A DNA stretch of 64,000 nt from Strigamia acuminata (lineage: Eukaryota; Arthropoda; Chilopoda; Geophilomorpha; Linotaeniidae): contig OX442318.1 in the NCBI GenBank assembly GCA_949358305.1, forward strand, positions 14,056,517 to 14,120,516, read 5' to 3'. Positions 12,701 through 21,300 of the stretch are shown here, in pieces. Both the position numbers and the translations under genes were made by a program. The notes below the pieces were generated by a model that saw nothing but the letters and a program-made list of their open reading frames with translations, was not told where the DNA came from and made no database searches. Numbering within the stretch: position 1 is the stretch's first letter; the number at the start of each line of letters is the position of its first letter.

Positions 12701-15700
12701 CTAGAGCGGTCTGTGCGAGAGCGTCACCAACTTGCACGGCCATTGCAGCAGCGGATGCTTTAGTTTATGAGATAATGGTGAAAGAAGGATCTCCAAGGGA
12801 AATTCTGACTGACCGTGGTACAGAATACAGAAATGAATTGATGGAGGAGGTCTCGAGACTCTATAAATCAAAACATAAAACAACTAGCGGATATCATGCC
12901 AGGACAAACGGTTTAACGGAGCGTTTTAACGCAACACTTGCGAAAATGCTTCTGAACTACGTAAATGAAGATCATACGGACTGGGATGATTTCCTGCCAC
13001 ACCTGTTATTCTCGTACAACACGTCGGTTCACGAGACAACTGGATATACCCCATAGCAGGGGGGTATGAAGCAGATGTTAACGTCGATGTGAATCTGAAT
13101 CTCCCGAAGAAGGAATTCACTTTGAGAACTGCAAAATTCATCGAGGCAGCAAGGAGAATCTCAAACCAGAGACTGGAGCAGATGTCAGCTAAAAGCAAAG
13201 AAAGATTTGATAAGAACAGAAAGGTTGTGGAGTTCGAGCCTGGAGAATACGTTTATTTGAAAAAACCGAACAGAAAGGTTGGACTCAGTGAAAAATTACT
13301 GCCGCAATATTCTGGTCCCTACGAAATAGTGCGCCGAACTGCACCAAACGATTACCAAATAGTAGATTCAACTGGTAAAAAATCAGACATTGTTAACGTG
13401 GAAAGGTTAAAACCTTACAAGCCAAGGAAAGAAGTATCCATAATTATGGATAGGAATAGTGAAACTGAGGTGAAGGCGGAAAATTCTAACAAAACTAAGT
13501 TGATGGAAAGTAAAGGAATTGAAGAAGTTAGAATTAACACTAAAAAAGCACTAAAACAATCAAAAAAACCATGCCAAGAAAGATTCATAAGTGACGAGGA
13601 TCAGATTTCTTTGAAATCGTTGTTCGAGCCGGAAGTGACATCGGAGGAACGTTCGAAGAAATTGCCAACAGAGGACGTCGCTGACGAAACACGTGATTTC
13701 CGTTCTGAGCGGTTAAGACCACGAGCACGGACAAATTATCGCCGGTTTTATTGAACACCTTGCGCAGAAAGTTCGACTTTATTGAGCGATTAAGCGAGAG
13801 GCCAGTAAGTAAAACTGCTTAACATTGTGTTTCGACTTAGAAGTTGGATAATTTATGATGGACGAACAAATATCTTTGTCCGATTTGGATACTAAGTTAA
13901 CAGAGGAGGACGAAACGACGATAGATAAGCGAGTCGGAATGACATCACGACAAACTTATGATTTAAGAAGTCGATTTGCGTTGGAAATCATCAAAGATCA
14001 TCTGATAACCTTCGAAGAGGATGCGACAATTGAAGAAATCGAAGAAGACTAAAATTGAAATTACAATTGTTACTTGTATAATTTTGTGTAAAATTTTGTT
14101 TTAGATTTTCTCTTGTGTATAGACAAACACGAAGAGTTTAATTTTATGTAATTGGCTTTTCCAAGAAAAGTATTGTTAAACTAAGAATTGAGGGATATAA
14201 AGGTAATAGAACAATTCTCGTAAATTTTGTTAAAAATTTTGTGAAGAGCAAGAATGATGTTGAAAGTTAGAAGTGAAAATGATAATCTCGAAGTAGAAAT
14301 TTGGGGGTATTTCCATTTGAAACAATTTGAATTTTGGAGACCAAAATTTTTCAAAGGGGGGGGCTGTTACGAGCGCAGACCTCGCTGTACGACAGCGGGC
14401 CTAAACGCTCTGTTTAGAGAATTAATTCTGAAAGCTCTCACTAGGCACACTGGAGTTTCCAAATCCGCTCACCAGTTGTCACTGTGTTAATTATGCACAG
14501 GGCAACTGGACTAATCAATCAAGTAGAGCGGGGGTGGACCCAGAGTTTACCTGGTGAGCTAAGTGGGTTTGAGAGAGCAGAAATGTTCTGAGCCTCAAAC
14601 AGTTAACATGGTAAGTAAAGGCTTCTGTGGACCAGCGCACACAGCGCTTGGTCCCACCCCGCCTTTCCAAATTCATAGAGATATAATTTGATTATCATTC
14701 TTGCTTTCTTTCTTTATGTTTATGTAAAATAAAGGATTATGTTTATCATTTGATTTTGTTAAGTTTGTAATAAATCCCATAGAATAAAAGAGATTTATTT
14801 AAATGATAAATCAGTTCTCTCAATCATTTCACCTGAAGCTTTTCAAGGTCTTTGCTAAATTAATTAGCATTTGTTATGTGTGTGGTTCACCCCAACCCAC
14901 ACGTAACAATATCTAAAAGAATAATTAAATCAAAATTATCTTGTTTGTGCTGATTAGTGTGACTATACTAGTAGCACAGAATAACATACAGAATGGCAAC
15001 TCAGTGTCAGTTTCTTTGATGTTGCTAAGGCACAAGAATGTCATGAAAACGTCATATCTCAGTGGCGCCACCGTGTAGGCGGCCTGTAGATCATCATAGA
15101 AAAATCTTTTTGTTAAAAAGTTGGATACAACAATGCATTTTAAACCATTTGTTACACCTGAGATAAGTTTTAAGTTTTAATAATATAGGAGTTGTCTGCA
15201 TTTTGTTTGTATACAGGCCTAGCACTAGTGGTGCATGGGCCTCACTTCAGACGGGGAGTTGCCATTCCGTATGTTATTCCATGACTATAGTACGGTAAAA
15301 AAATGTGTTTACCTGCAAATTAATTGTTCCACGATGCAATTACGTAAGCAATCATGTAAATTATTATTACAAGGATTTCGCTTTGTATTGATGAACTTAT
15401 ACTGAAACATTGCAAATATTGTATGCTGTAGTTATAGTAAACATCTATCAATGCTTACCTTAAGAAGATTTGTTGAAACTTGATTAGTAATGCTAAGAAA
15501 TGACCGCTCTTCAATAAATTTTGTATGAATATGATAAATCACTGGTGATGGATCTATTAATACCTTTAAAATCAAAGAACAATGCTTTAATTAAAATTTA
15601 TTTTTCAAAATATAATTGTTTTTGAACAGATGTTCCTGCGGTTAGAGTCGCTGCCAACAATGCCTGTAGTTACTATTCTATAAATCAGTTGATTTGAATA

Positions 15701-16506
15701 ACTCCTACTATTGGGCAAACATGTTTTTCCTTGAATGTACAATTGTGGTCATACAATGCCGTAGCTTATGCAGAAAGGACAATTTTTATGACCGCCATTG
15801 TACCTATTGTTGAAAAGAATTCATAAAAATTAACTTACATTTATGTATCTGCAATTTTGGGGAAATTTAAGTTTAATTATCATCTTGTAATTAGCATTTC
15901 CATATGTAAGTGGTCCAGCTAATGCAATAAACTTTTTAATATACTAGAACTGTTTATCGAATTTTATATACTGACGACTAGAAACTTGTACAATTGGCCA
16001 TATCAAAGATTCGTAAGTTTTAAGTGTAACGTTAATACGAGATTTTCCCTGCAATAAAACAAATTATTTTTAGTTTTTAGTTAAAATTATATTCATTTAT
16101 AAATAGAAAAACAATTGTTTACTTTAACAAAATATCCATCAGTTATGTAACTAGGAACACTGAAATACTTCATAATTTCAAAATCATTCAAAAAATATCT
16201 TGTTCCCTTGCTTACAAAAAGCTCATCACATTGCATTTTGTATGATTTATTTTTATACTTTTCAGCGATGTAATCATTAAATTCTTGAGTTGTGTCAGGA
16301 TACAAATACATATAAGGAAAAGACTCGTTAGATGTTTCAATCAAGTGTGTATCAACTACGGTTGGTTCATTCAAATAATAAGATATTCGCTCAGTAGTTT
16401 GATAAGCACAAGTTGCCAAATTCAAAATAATTAGTGCGACAAGTGTGATACGCAGAATTCTTGTCTTTTTAAGAATATTTTTCAAGGACTTCAGGAATGA
16501 TGGCAT
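5504..16506 (-). CDS. DEG/ENaC (pickpocket-like) channel gene, tandem two-channel fusion, interrupted
   Basis: Amiloride-sensitive sodium-channel family subunits are trimeric plasma-membrane cation channels with two membrane passes and a large cysteine-rich ectodomain. Channel A exons are 16123-16506, probably about 15990-16048, then 15459-15563, 15313-15401 and the exon 6788-7574, whose acceptor AG now lies at 14913-14914 behind the gypsy insertion. That last exon continues in frame through channel A TM2, a cytosolic linker and channel B TM1. Channel B goes on at 6585-6713, 6328-6410, 6163-6258, 5872-5981 and 5504-5661, where the older gypsy relic cuts it before TM2. Splice phases agree across most junctions; one junction between 6585 and 6410 is unresolved. 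As sequenced the gene cannot make either complete channel unless the 7.3-kb element is removed or skipped. Confidence 0.8.
6788..7574 (-). CDS. Fused exon: channel A TM2 plus channel B TM1
   Basis: This 787-nt exon has one open frame and ends at an AAT|GTAAGC donor. In order it carries the YPFYEARMLPECN end of the cysteine region, the CKCLNLCE motif, and TM2 with the family signature (GGNIGLYFGMSCLTLVEI, keeping the G-x-S selectivity filter). A basic linker of about 35 residues follows with no stop codon, then a new TM1 (FSLLVLLTSVYQIYNVIASY) and the FPLIIAC-type start of a second ectodomain. Both ends of DEG/ENaC subunits are cytosolic, so such a head-to-tail chain is topologically possible. 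An internal ATG in the linker could in principle restart translation. The gypsy insertion lies at the first four bases of this exon. Confidence 0.8.
7575..8118 (+). repeat. 5' LTR of gypsy element
   Basis: This is the 544-bp repeat bounded by TG...CA. It contains an AATAAA-type signal (around 7938) and a 5' inverted TGTTACG/CGTAACA end. Confidence 0.95.
8122..8138 (+). promoter_or_regulatory. Primer-binding site of gypsy element
   Basis: TGGTGGAGATGCGGATT begins 3 nt after the 5' LTR. It has the TGG start expected for pairing with a tRNA 3' CCA end. I cannot say which tRNA. Confidence 0.6.
8897..9970 (+). CDS. gag: gypsy Gag
   Basis: The first in-frame ATG is at 8897; the frame is open upstream to about 8738. 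The product of about 357 residues has a retrotransposon-gag capsid-like region (WIVGYEAIVATD... to ...LYEAHGV), a leucine-rich middle and a Gln/Asn/Gly-rich tail. The tail has a short Cys/His cluster (CFHQPNCTCC) in place of a standard CCHC knuckle. It ends at TAG (9968-9970), just before the pol frame. Gag would package the element RNA into virus-like particles. Confidence 0.85.
   Translation: MAISSTATLETLLKGLVVQKRNPVNYDTKTGNIDEWIVGYEAIVATDTERAKHLPIVMKEDALSWYVEQLQANPSWAWDEWKAALQKKFRRRPEHVLNTLHALKHEEGTAIDFIKKVLHLCSFARPALSETQKINYVYQAMKQPIKDRLMTVFPTAMDDLMERVQLYEAHGVREDPSTALLTLVQKLVADKATVAPSTYLTGVAEAPKSHAELVAENNFLKEQNMFLQNGVLQEAISPIFHQGTWFTPVNNQRQGGNFFRGTQQKQQQSQQSSPQNWQNFQQQQTGPGCFHQPNCTCCASQNRGGGGKRRDTWRYNNKNNEENNSNQGNGPANSNSGSGNNQGRNPPGNQKQQNRGN
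9973..13056 (+). CDS. pol: gypsy Pol: protease, RT, RNase H, integrase (5' part)
   Basis: Pol lies in the -1 frame relative to gag and is open across the gag stop, so it is probably reached by -1 frameshifting. Domains in order: aspartic protease with DSGG (D44), reverse transcriptase with YLDD (Y462), RNase H (STDASAYGLG), integrase HHCC zinc finger, then the core D887, D947, E983 with 35 residues between the last two. The frame stops at 13054-13056 just after the GYTP motif; the remaining integrase sequence continues in another frame. All catalytic residues are present, so only the 3' frameshift spoils the ORF. Confidence 0.9.
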   Translation: MPQRQSRRRRRMRRKLEIVDINTTEEMLTIPVVVDDLEVKGVLDSGGYRNIISEELADRVHLFRRPCPYIKLRVIDNSLISPEGIGKITVTIGRLDYSMEVLVVRGFGHELLLGDPFLKQAGCVLDYDRRKVFVGRKSDGLKPEVFPMSRNYLEQTFIGRLEKSIKIPAMHECMLFIGVNNKKTNEDLFAEPLSNLTDRLGVIGCKTLTTFKDGSGIMRVANPTKKAVYLQKGTAIAKAYHVIDIGSFEEQPPNGLNFDSAVSSDLLDTNQKEQLKNLLRRNEDRFATSDQDLGRVKVYKHKIDTGDAQPIHLQPYRRSMKEKEVEAEETQKLLEMDVIRESESPWSAPVLLIKRRDGKWRFCVDWRRLNAVTKKMVYPLPRIDDTLDQLSGAKYFSMMDLIQGYFQVEIDEEDKEKTAFTTSSGHYEFNVLGQGLCNSPAAFQKLMNKVLGNLLGKVCIAYLDDLIIFSKTFDQHLVDLDNVFSKLRTANLKVKLSKCTFGTDTIKYLGHVINAKGVSPDPRNLESVAKFPKPTTVKQLQGFLGLCSYYRKFIRGFSDVSKCLVNLTKKEEKYDWGPPHDEAFQKLKTALTTSPVLAHPNFSEPFMISTDASAYGLGVVLKQKIGKQEHVVAYASRLLSKAEQNYDTTERECLAIIFGIQKFRPYLYGQKFYVITDHSALQWLKTVRNPNGRLTRWSLQLVDYDYEVIHKSGKKHQDADALSRIPEAVGEEEIIDLPLLLLENLDLPAEQRKDQKLKEYVDALRDIERLSKKKRRSLQQFVLQDEVLFRRKNFLGNERLLLVVPKHLQQDVLHEMHDGLPGAHLGLSKTWKRISTRFHWPRIYAEVRDYVLSCKKCAAAKTDTTPPKGLLQPWTTVTRPFQRVGMDTLGKFPTSKKGNNYVFVMTDYLSRAVCARASPTCTAIAAADALVYEIMVKEGSPREILTDRGTEYRNELMEEVSRLYKSKHKTTSGYHARTNGLTERFNATLAKMLLNYVNEDHTDWDDFLPHLLFSYNTSVHETTGYTP
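13059..13754 (+). CDS. pol: gypsy Pol 3' part, integrase C-terminal domain (out of frame)
   Basis: Immediately after the pol stop the sequence stays coding-like in a shifted frame up to the stop at 13752-13754. It has the GEYVYLKKPNRK and GPYEIV features of the gypsy integrase C-terminal barrel, then a charged tail. The switch falls beside a run of six G (13059-13064). It may be a real mutation, a read error or, less likely, a programmed shift. Confidence 0.75.
   Translation, partial: GGYEADVNVDVNLNLPKKEFTLRTAKFIEAARRISNQRLEQMSAKSKERFDKNRKVVEFEPGEYVYLKKPNRKVGLSEKLLPQYSGPYEIVRRTAPNDYQIVDSTGKKSDIVNVERLKPYKPRKEVSIIMDRNSETEVKAENSNKTKLMESKGIEEVRINTKKALKQSKKPCQERFISDEDQISLKSLFEPEVTSEERSKKLPTEDVADETRDFRSERLRPRARTNYRRFY
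13855..14052 (+). other. Small acidic ORF in gypsy 3' region
   Basis: A 65-codon ORF from ATG, rich in Glu/Asp, lies between pol and the 3' LTR. There is no transmembrane segment or envelope feature. It could be part of a longer decayed 3' region or chance. Confidence 0.2.
14365..14908 (+). repeat. 3' LTR of gypsy element
   Basis: The same 544 bp as 7575-8118, preceded by a G-rich purine tract and followed by the second ATAT copy, next to the split-off splice acceptor of the channel exon. Confidence 0.95.
14979..15279. mobile_element. MITE-like element in channel-gene intron
   Basis: Terminal inverted repeats of about 24 bp (GAATAACATACRGAATGGCA type) at 14979-15002 and 15256-15279 enclose about 250 bp of non-coding DNA. 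A TGACTATA word flanks both sides but not directly at the ends, so the target duplication is unsure. Confidence 0.55.
15313..16506 (-). CDS. Channel A N-terminal exons (TM1 and first cysteine region)
   Basis: The start codon is at 16504-16506. The first exon (16123-16506, 128 codons, GTAAAC donor) has a short basic cytosolic end, TM1 (LRITLVALIILNLATCAY) and the start of the ectodomain. A candidate exon starts at 16048 after a strong TTTTATTGCAG acceptor; its donor is unsure. The exon 15459-15563 (35 codons) has a VLIDPSP segment like the family's conserved I-H-P region. The exon 15313-15401 carries the C-x-x-x-C pair (HDCLRNCIVEQLIC) that precedes the CxxPF(Y) motif. It ends with AG, which joins to the A at the start of the exon at 7574 to give an uninterrupted ICRYPFYEA reading. 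Confidence 0.75.
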
Positions 16507-17196
16507 CTCCAATTTCTCTGTCAATATAATATGAACAAGATGACGGATATTCCGCTTCCTTTGTTGTTGATTCCGGCCGAATTCGTGATTTAATTTGTGA
16601 GCATGCATTGTATCTATTTATCCCAAGTTTTTTTTTAAATATGAAATCCCAAAGTGTTGATTGATACACTGCTGGAGATAACAGATAAAAAAGTGCAAAA
16701 TTAGTGTAAAGTAACACACAGGCAACACCAGTGTTGGCCCGTACACAGAAATGCACTTTAGGGTCACTGATCCTCAGGTTGAGATTCATCATTTAAGCTG
16801 CAAAATCTGCGCAACAGGATGTGACTACGGCAATCAACCCCCAACCACCACCATTTGCCAGTTTCTGTTTGGTAGAACCAGAAACTTTTGAAGAGGCAAT
16901 GATGGATCAAAACAAGACAGAGGGCTAAATGTTGGGGGATGGACTAAACGTCAGGTGTCAGGTGTCAGGCGTCAGGCGTCAGGTCCCTATTTATTCGGGA
17001 CTAACCCTCAGGCGTCAGGCGTCAGGCGTCTGATCTCTTTTTTCACTAAAACTAAACGTCAGGTGTCAGGCGTCGGGTGTCAGGTGTCAGGTCCCTGACT
17101 ATTCCGGACTGTCAGGCGTCAGGTGCCTGACTATTCCGGACTGTCAGGTGTCAGGTGTCAGGTCCCTGACTATTCCGGACTGTCAGGCGTCAGGTG

Positions 17197-17517
17197 TGTT
17201 AAGATATAATGTATATTGATAAGCAATCACTATTTACAACACGTGTGTATATATATATCTTTGCGTATTATCATGTAGCTAAGTGTTAGTGTATGTGTTT
17301 GGCCAATGCGAGTGATCGCAATGTTTGTTTACATACAGTGTCTGTATGCTGCCTACAGGTGGCGCTGATTGCATTGAGGTCATGTGACCAATCATTAAAG
17401 ATCACTTGATGTTTTGGTTCTCACCTGTTAACATGTTGTGTGTTTCTTTCACCTGATGCATTTTTCCAATCCACTACATTTGTCACTATTAGCAGAAGTT
17501 AGCAACACTATTCAACA
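17197..17517 (+). repeat. 5' LTR of copia element
   Basis: A 321-bp TG...CA repeat with a TATATATATA stretch near its start that could serve as promoter. Confidence 0.95.
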
Positions 17518-17518
17518 A

Positions 17519-17529
17519 GGTTATGGGCC
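17519..17529 (+). promoter_or_regulatory. copia primer-binding site, initiator tRNA-Met half type
   Basis: GGTTATGGGCC lies 1 nt after the 5' LTR. It is complementary to the anticodon loop and stem of initiator tRNA-Met (GGCCCATAACC), not to a tRNA 3' end. This matches the half-tRNA priming known for Drosophila copia. Confidence 0.75.
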
Positions 17530-18308
17530 ACAAACAACGTGGGAAAAACAGGCAGAGTGAAGAGAAACATTTCAAGTCAACCACAGGTGAAAAAGTGGGC
17601 GTTTCTCCTCAAAATCCAAGATGGCGGCGCCCATGAGGAAAGTCAGCAACCTGTGTTCCAGCCAAGAATCTACGGTTTCACAAGCGATTATTGGCCATCA
17701 AGCGATGCAGGAACACTAAACGGGTTCGAACATTATAGAACATTTATTTAATACGTTTATTTTGGCCATTTTCGGACGATTTCTCCGAATATCGCGAGGC
17801 GCGATACGTAACGTCGACGTGGCGTTAATTTTCGTCGAGAAGGCGATTCAACAAGACGTACGTGAGGACGGCGACGCTCGTCAACCACACGGGAAGTGTG
17901 AACGAGCCGGAAACGAAGAGGAATTGCCAAAAACAAGGGAACCTTTGATGAACGAATTTTTCGAGGCGAAAAAGACGGAAAAACGAGGAAAAATCAACAA
18001 TACGACGATTTTTCTCAACCACACGTGAAGTGTGATTCGAAGCTGTCGACACAATACAAGTGGTGAATCTGCAGCAGGAAGCCAACATATATGAACTCTT
18101 TATTTCGTTTATTTCGTTTTATTTTCGAATATATTGTTGAATACGATTATTAGCTTAGTGTTGTTACTAGGATACACTAACATAGTATTAAGAGCGAACT
18201 AACATCGCAACACTGCACCCAGTTGCGATTACCAGTATTTCAAAGTGTTTTGAGCAATCTTGTGTGTGTTTTTGCTGTGTTTCTGGCGTGTTGGACACTA
18301 AATTCACG

Positions 18309-21300
18309 ATGGACACGGAAAAACTCGACCGGAAGATAACACTTTTGAACCGAACGAACTATGACACGTGGAAACAGCAAATCAAAGTGCTGTTGATGCA
18401 TCACGGATGTTGGGCCTTCACCGATGGAACACAAGAAGCGCTGGCACCGGGAGCATCTTGGCGGGATCGCTCGGACTTTCAACTACGGAAGGGGCGAGCT
18501 TTCAGCCTAATTTACTACGCCATCGAGGAGCAATATCACGAATTGCTCAGCGGGACCGAGGACGCGAAAACAGCGTGGGATACGCTGAAAACTAACTTCG
18601 AACCGGTCTCGAGGGCGAGAATTATACGTCTGTTGGACGAATTCTTCAATTTAAAATACGATCCAGCGACGGAGACGATCGGCGTATTCGCGGCGAAGAT
18701 ACGCAATGCGGCGAAGCGATTAGCCGACGTCAAACACGATTTGGACAATTTGTATCAGGCATTCCAGCTCATCCGATACCTGCCACAAGAATACCAGTCA
18801 ATTGTGCAGAGTATTTATCGATGGGACGATAAGGATTTCACACTGGAAAAGGTTGAAGCGGAATTGGTCGCTGAGGAGGGCAGACTCGCGCAACAACGCA
18901 GAGATTCGGGCCAAGCGCCAATTACGGACGCTTTCAACATGGGAACAAGCACAAAGAACAATGATAATTCGTCTAAATCCCAACAACAGCAAGGAAACAG
19001 CAGCCAAAACAACCGAGGCGGACAAAGGGGCGGCAAATCGAATTATCGAGGCGGTAAAAATTCGCGGAATTTTCGAGGAAACACGACGGGATCACCAGGA
19101 CGGGGGCCGTGTTTTCGGTGCAATCAACCAGGGCACTGGGCGAGGGATTGCACGGCACAATTACCGTCAAACAACAGCCAAAACACGAATACAGCGGAAG
19201 AATTGGACACAAACATGTTCGATGTCGGATTTCTCACCGAGTTGAGCGAGGAAGAGATGTTACAGTGCAGCGCAGCCAACAACTGTTGGATCTACGACAC
19301 CGGGGCCACTGGACATTTTTGTAAAGATAGGAACCAGTTCTTCAACTTCAAGGAAACCACAGGGACAATAAGTCAAGCGGATAAGAAAACTTTGATTCAA
19401 ATCCAAGGCGTCGGGGACGTTTGCGTGATGTGTTTGGTTGGAAGTGAGACAATTCCAATCACATTGAAGAAGGTCTATTATGCGCCGGACATGCGAAGAA
19501 ATTTATTGTCGGGACCGTGCATCGACGAAGCACGATGCAAAGTCGCCGTTGGCTCGGGACTGGTCAAGATATACGATCCTCAGTGGAAGAGACAGTTGAT
19601 GGAAGGCGTGAAGAAGGATCGTCTATATTACATCAAACTAAGCGACCAGAAGCCGGACTTTGAGAAGTTACGACAAAAAGCGAATAACAAGGCGAACGCC
19701 GGCGAACAAAGGAAACAAGAGCCAACTATTTCAACACAGAGCACAACAAAGAGCGCGTCTAATCCTGAGGAAGCAAGGCTTTGGCATGAGCGGCTCGGAC
19801 ACATCTATTTTCCAAGCGTCCAAGCAATGAGCAAAGGAGGTGCAGTAATTGGGTTGCCAGTTTTGGACGTGCCAATTACACAATGCGACGTTTGCACATT
19901 AGCCAAGAAGAAGGCGATTCCTCATAAGTCGTTGCCAGGAATTAGATCGACAGAGCCACTCCAATTGCTACACATGGATGTATGTGGAGCATTTAGTACA
20001 CCAACACTCTCGGGAAACATATACTTCTTAACTATCACGGATGACTTCTCTCGTTATTCGACAGTGTACTTAATGAAGAAGAAGGACGAAGTATTTGACA
20101 TTTTCCAAAAACACGTGAAACGAATAGAACGATTGCTTGGGAAATCGGTTCTCGCAATTCGTACGGATAACGGTATGGAGTTCTGCTCAAACAAGTTTGG
20201 AGAGTATCTCCAAGGTCTAGGAATCGCTCACGAGAGGACTAACGCGTACACTCCAGTCCAAAATGGCGTTTCCGAGAGACTTAACCAGACATTAGCAAAT
20301 GGAATGCGAGCGCTTGTGTACGATGCCGGCTTGGAACATCGATTCTGGGGAGAAGCCATCCTGACTTTCAACTATCTCAGGAACAGGATCGCAAAGCTGA
20401 ATTCGGACAAGACGCCGATGGAATTGTATTACGGACGGAAACCATCGCTTAGACATTTGAGAAAATTCGGGAGTTTATGCTTTGTGCAGAAAAGGATTCG
20501 AGATGGCAAAATCGACAACAAGAGTCTGCATGGCATTATGCTCGGGTATTCAAGAATCACGAGAGGATATAGAGTATGGCTGCCGGAGTTTTCCAAAGTA
20601 ATTGAAACCAGCGACGTGAAGTTCGTGGAGAGCAGGCGCGGTGTTGAAGGCGTGCTGGGCCTACCAGAAAAATACACGACATACATCGATAATTTGGACG
20701 ACAATTTGGACATTGACAATGAGCGCCAATATTATTCGGATGAAGATGTCAGGCCGCCGCTACCCCCGCCAGTACCAGTTAAGAAGAAGGAAGATCCACA
20801 ACTGGAATTGCCCCCAGTTAAATTGAAATTTAGACTGCCAGACGACAAGTTGCGTCATAATTTACCAGAAGTGAAGTTGCAGGGCACTTTGCCGCAACCC
20901 GGACAAGGACTTTTGAATCCAGTTCCAACTATTCCTGCACTAGTTTGGAAGAAAACTGAGAAAGTCAGACCAACTGGACAAAGGGATGTCGAGTACACAA
21001 TCGAGGGCTACGACAAGCCCAAGTTACGCTCGATACCCGACGTGAAGCGTTACTGCACTGATCACAATCTTCGCGTACCAGAGCATCTGTTTGAGGACAA
21101 AAGAAAGAAGAAACCCTCAGAATCAAACACGACGACAGATAGTCTTGACGTGGACTTTGACGATATCAATATCAACTTCGAAGCCAATCATCTAGAGGTC
21201 CACGTACCCGTACGTTATGAGGAAATTGCGAATTTACCCGAGAAGGATGAATGGCGCCAAGCGATGAACGATGAGATTGACACTATGCATGAGCGCGAGG

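Larger units (their letters stand above)
7575..14908 (+). mobile_element. Young Ty3/gypsy LTR retrotransposon
   Basis: Two 544-bp LTRs (7575-8118 and 14365-14908) start TGTTAC and end GTAACA and are identical by eye along their length. ATAT is duplicated at 7571-7574 and 14909-14912, a 4-bp target duplication as expected for this superfamily. Internal parts are a primer-binding site, gag, pol in the -1 frame, a shifted 3' part of pol and a purine tract (AAAGGGGGGGG, 14353-14363). No envelope-like ORF is seen. Total length is 7334 bp. It is antisense to the channel gene it disrupts. Confidence 0.95.

Noticed and set aside
13089-14364. Envelope gene in the gypsy element
   Set aside because: No signal peptide, transmembrane helix or furin-like site in the region after pol.
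14254-14490. 78-codon ORF across the gypsy 3' end
   Set aside because: It runs through the purine tract into the LTR, so it is not a protein of the element.
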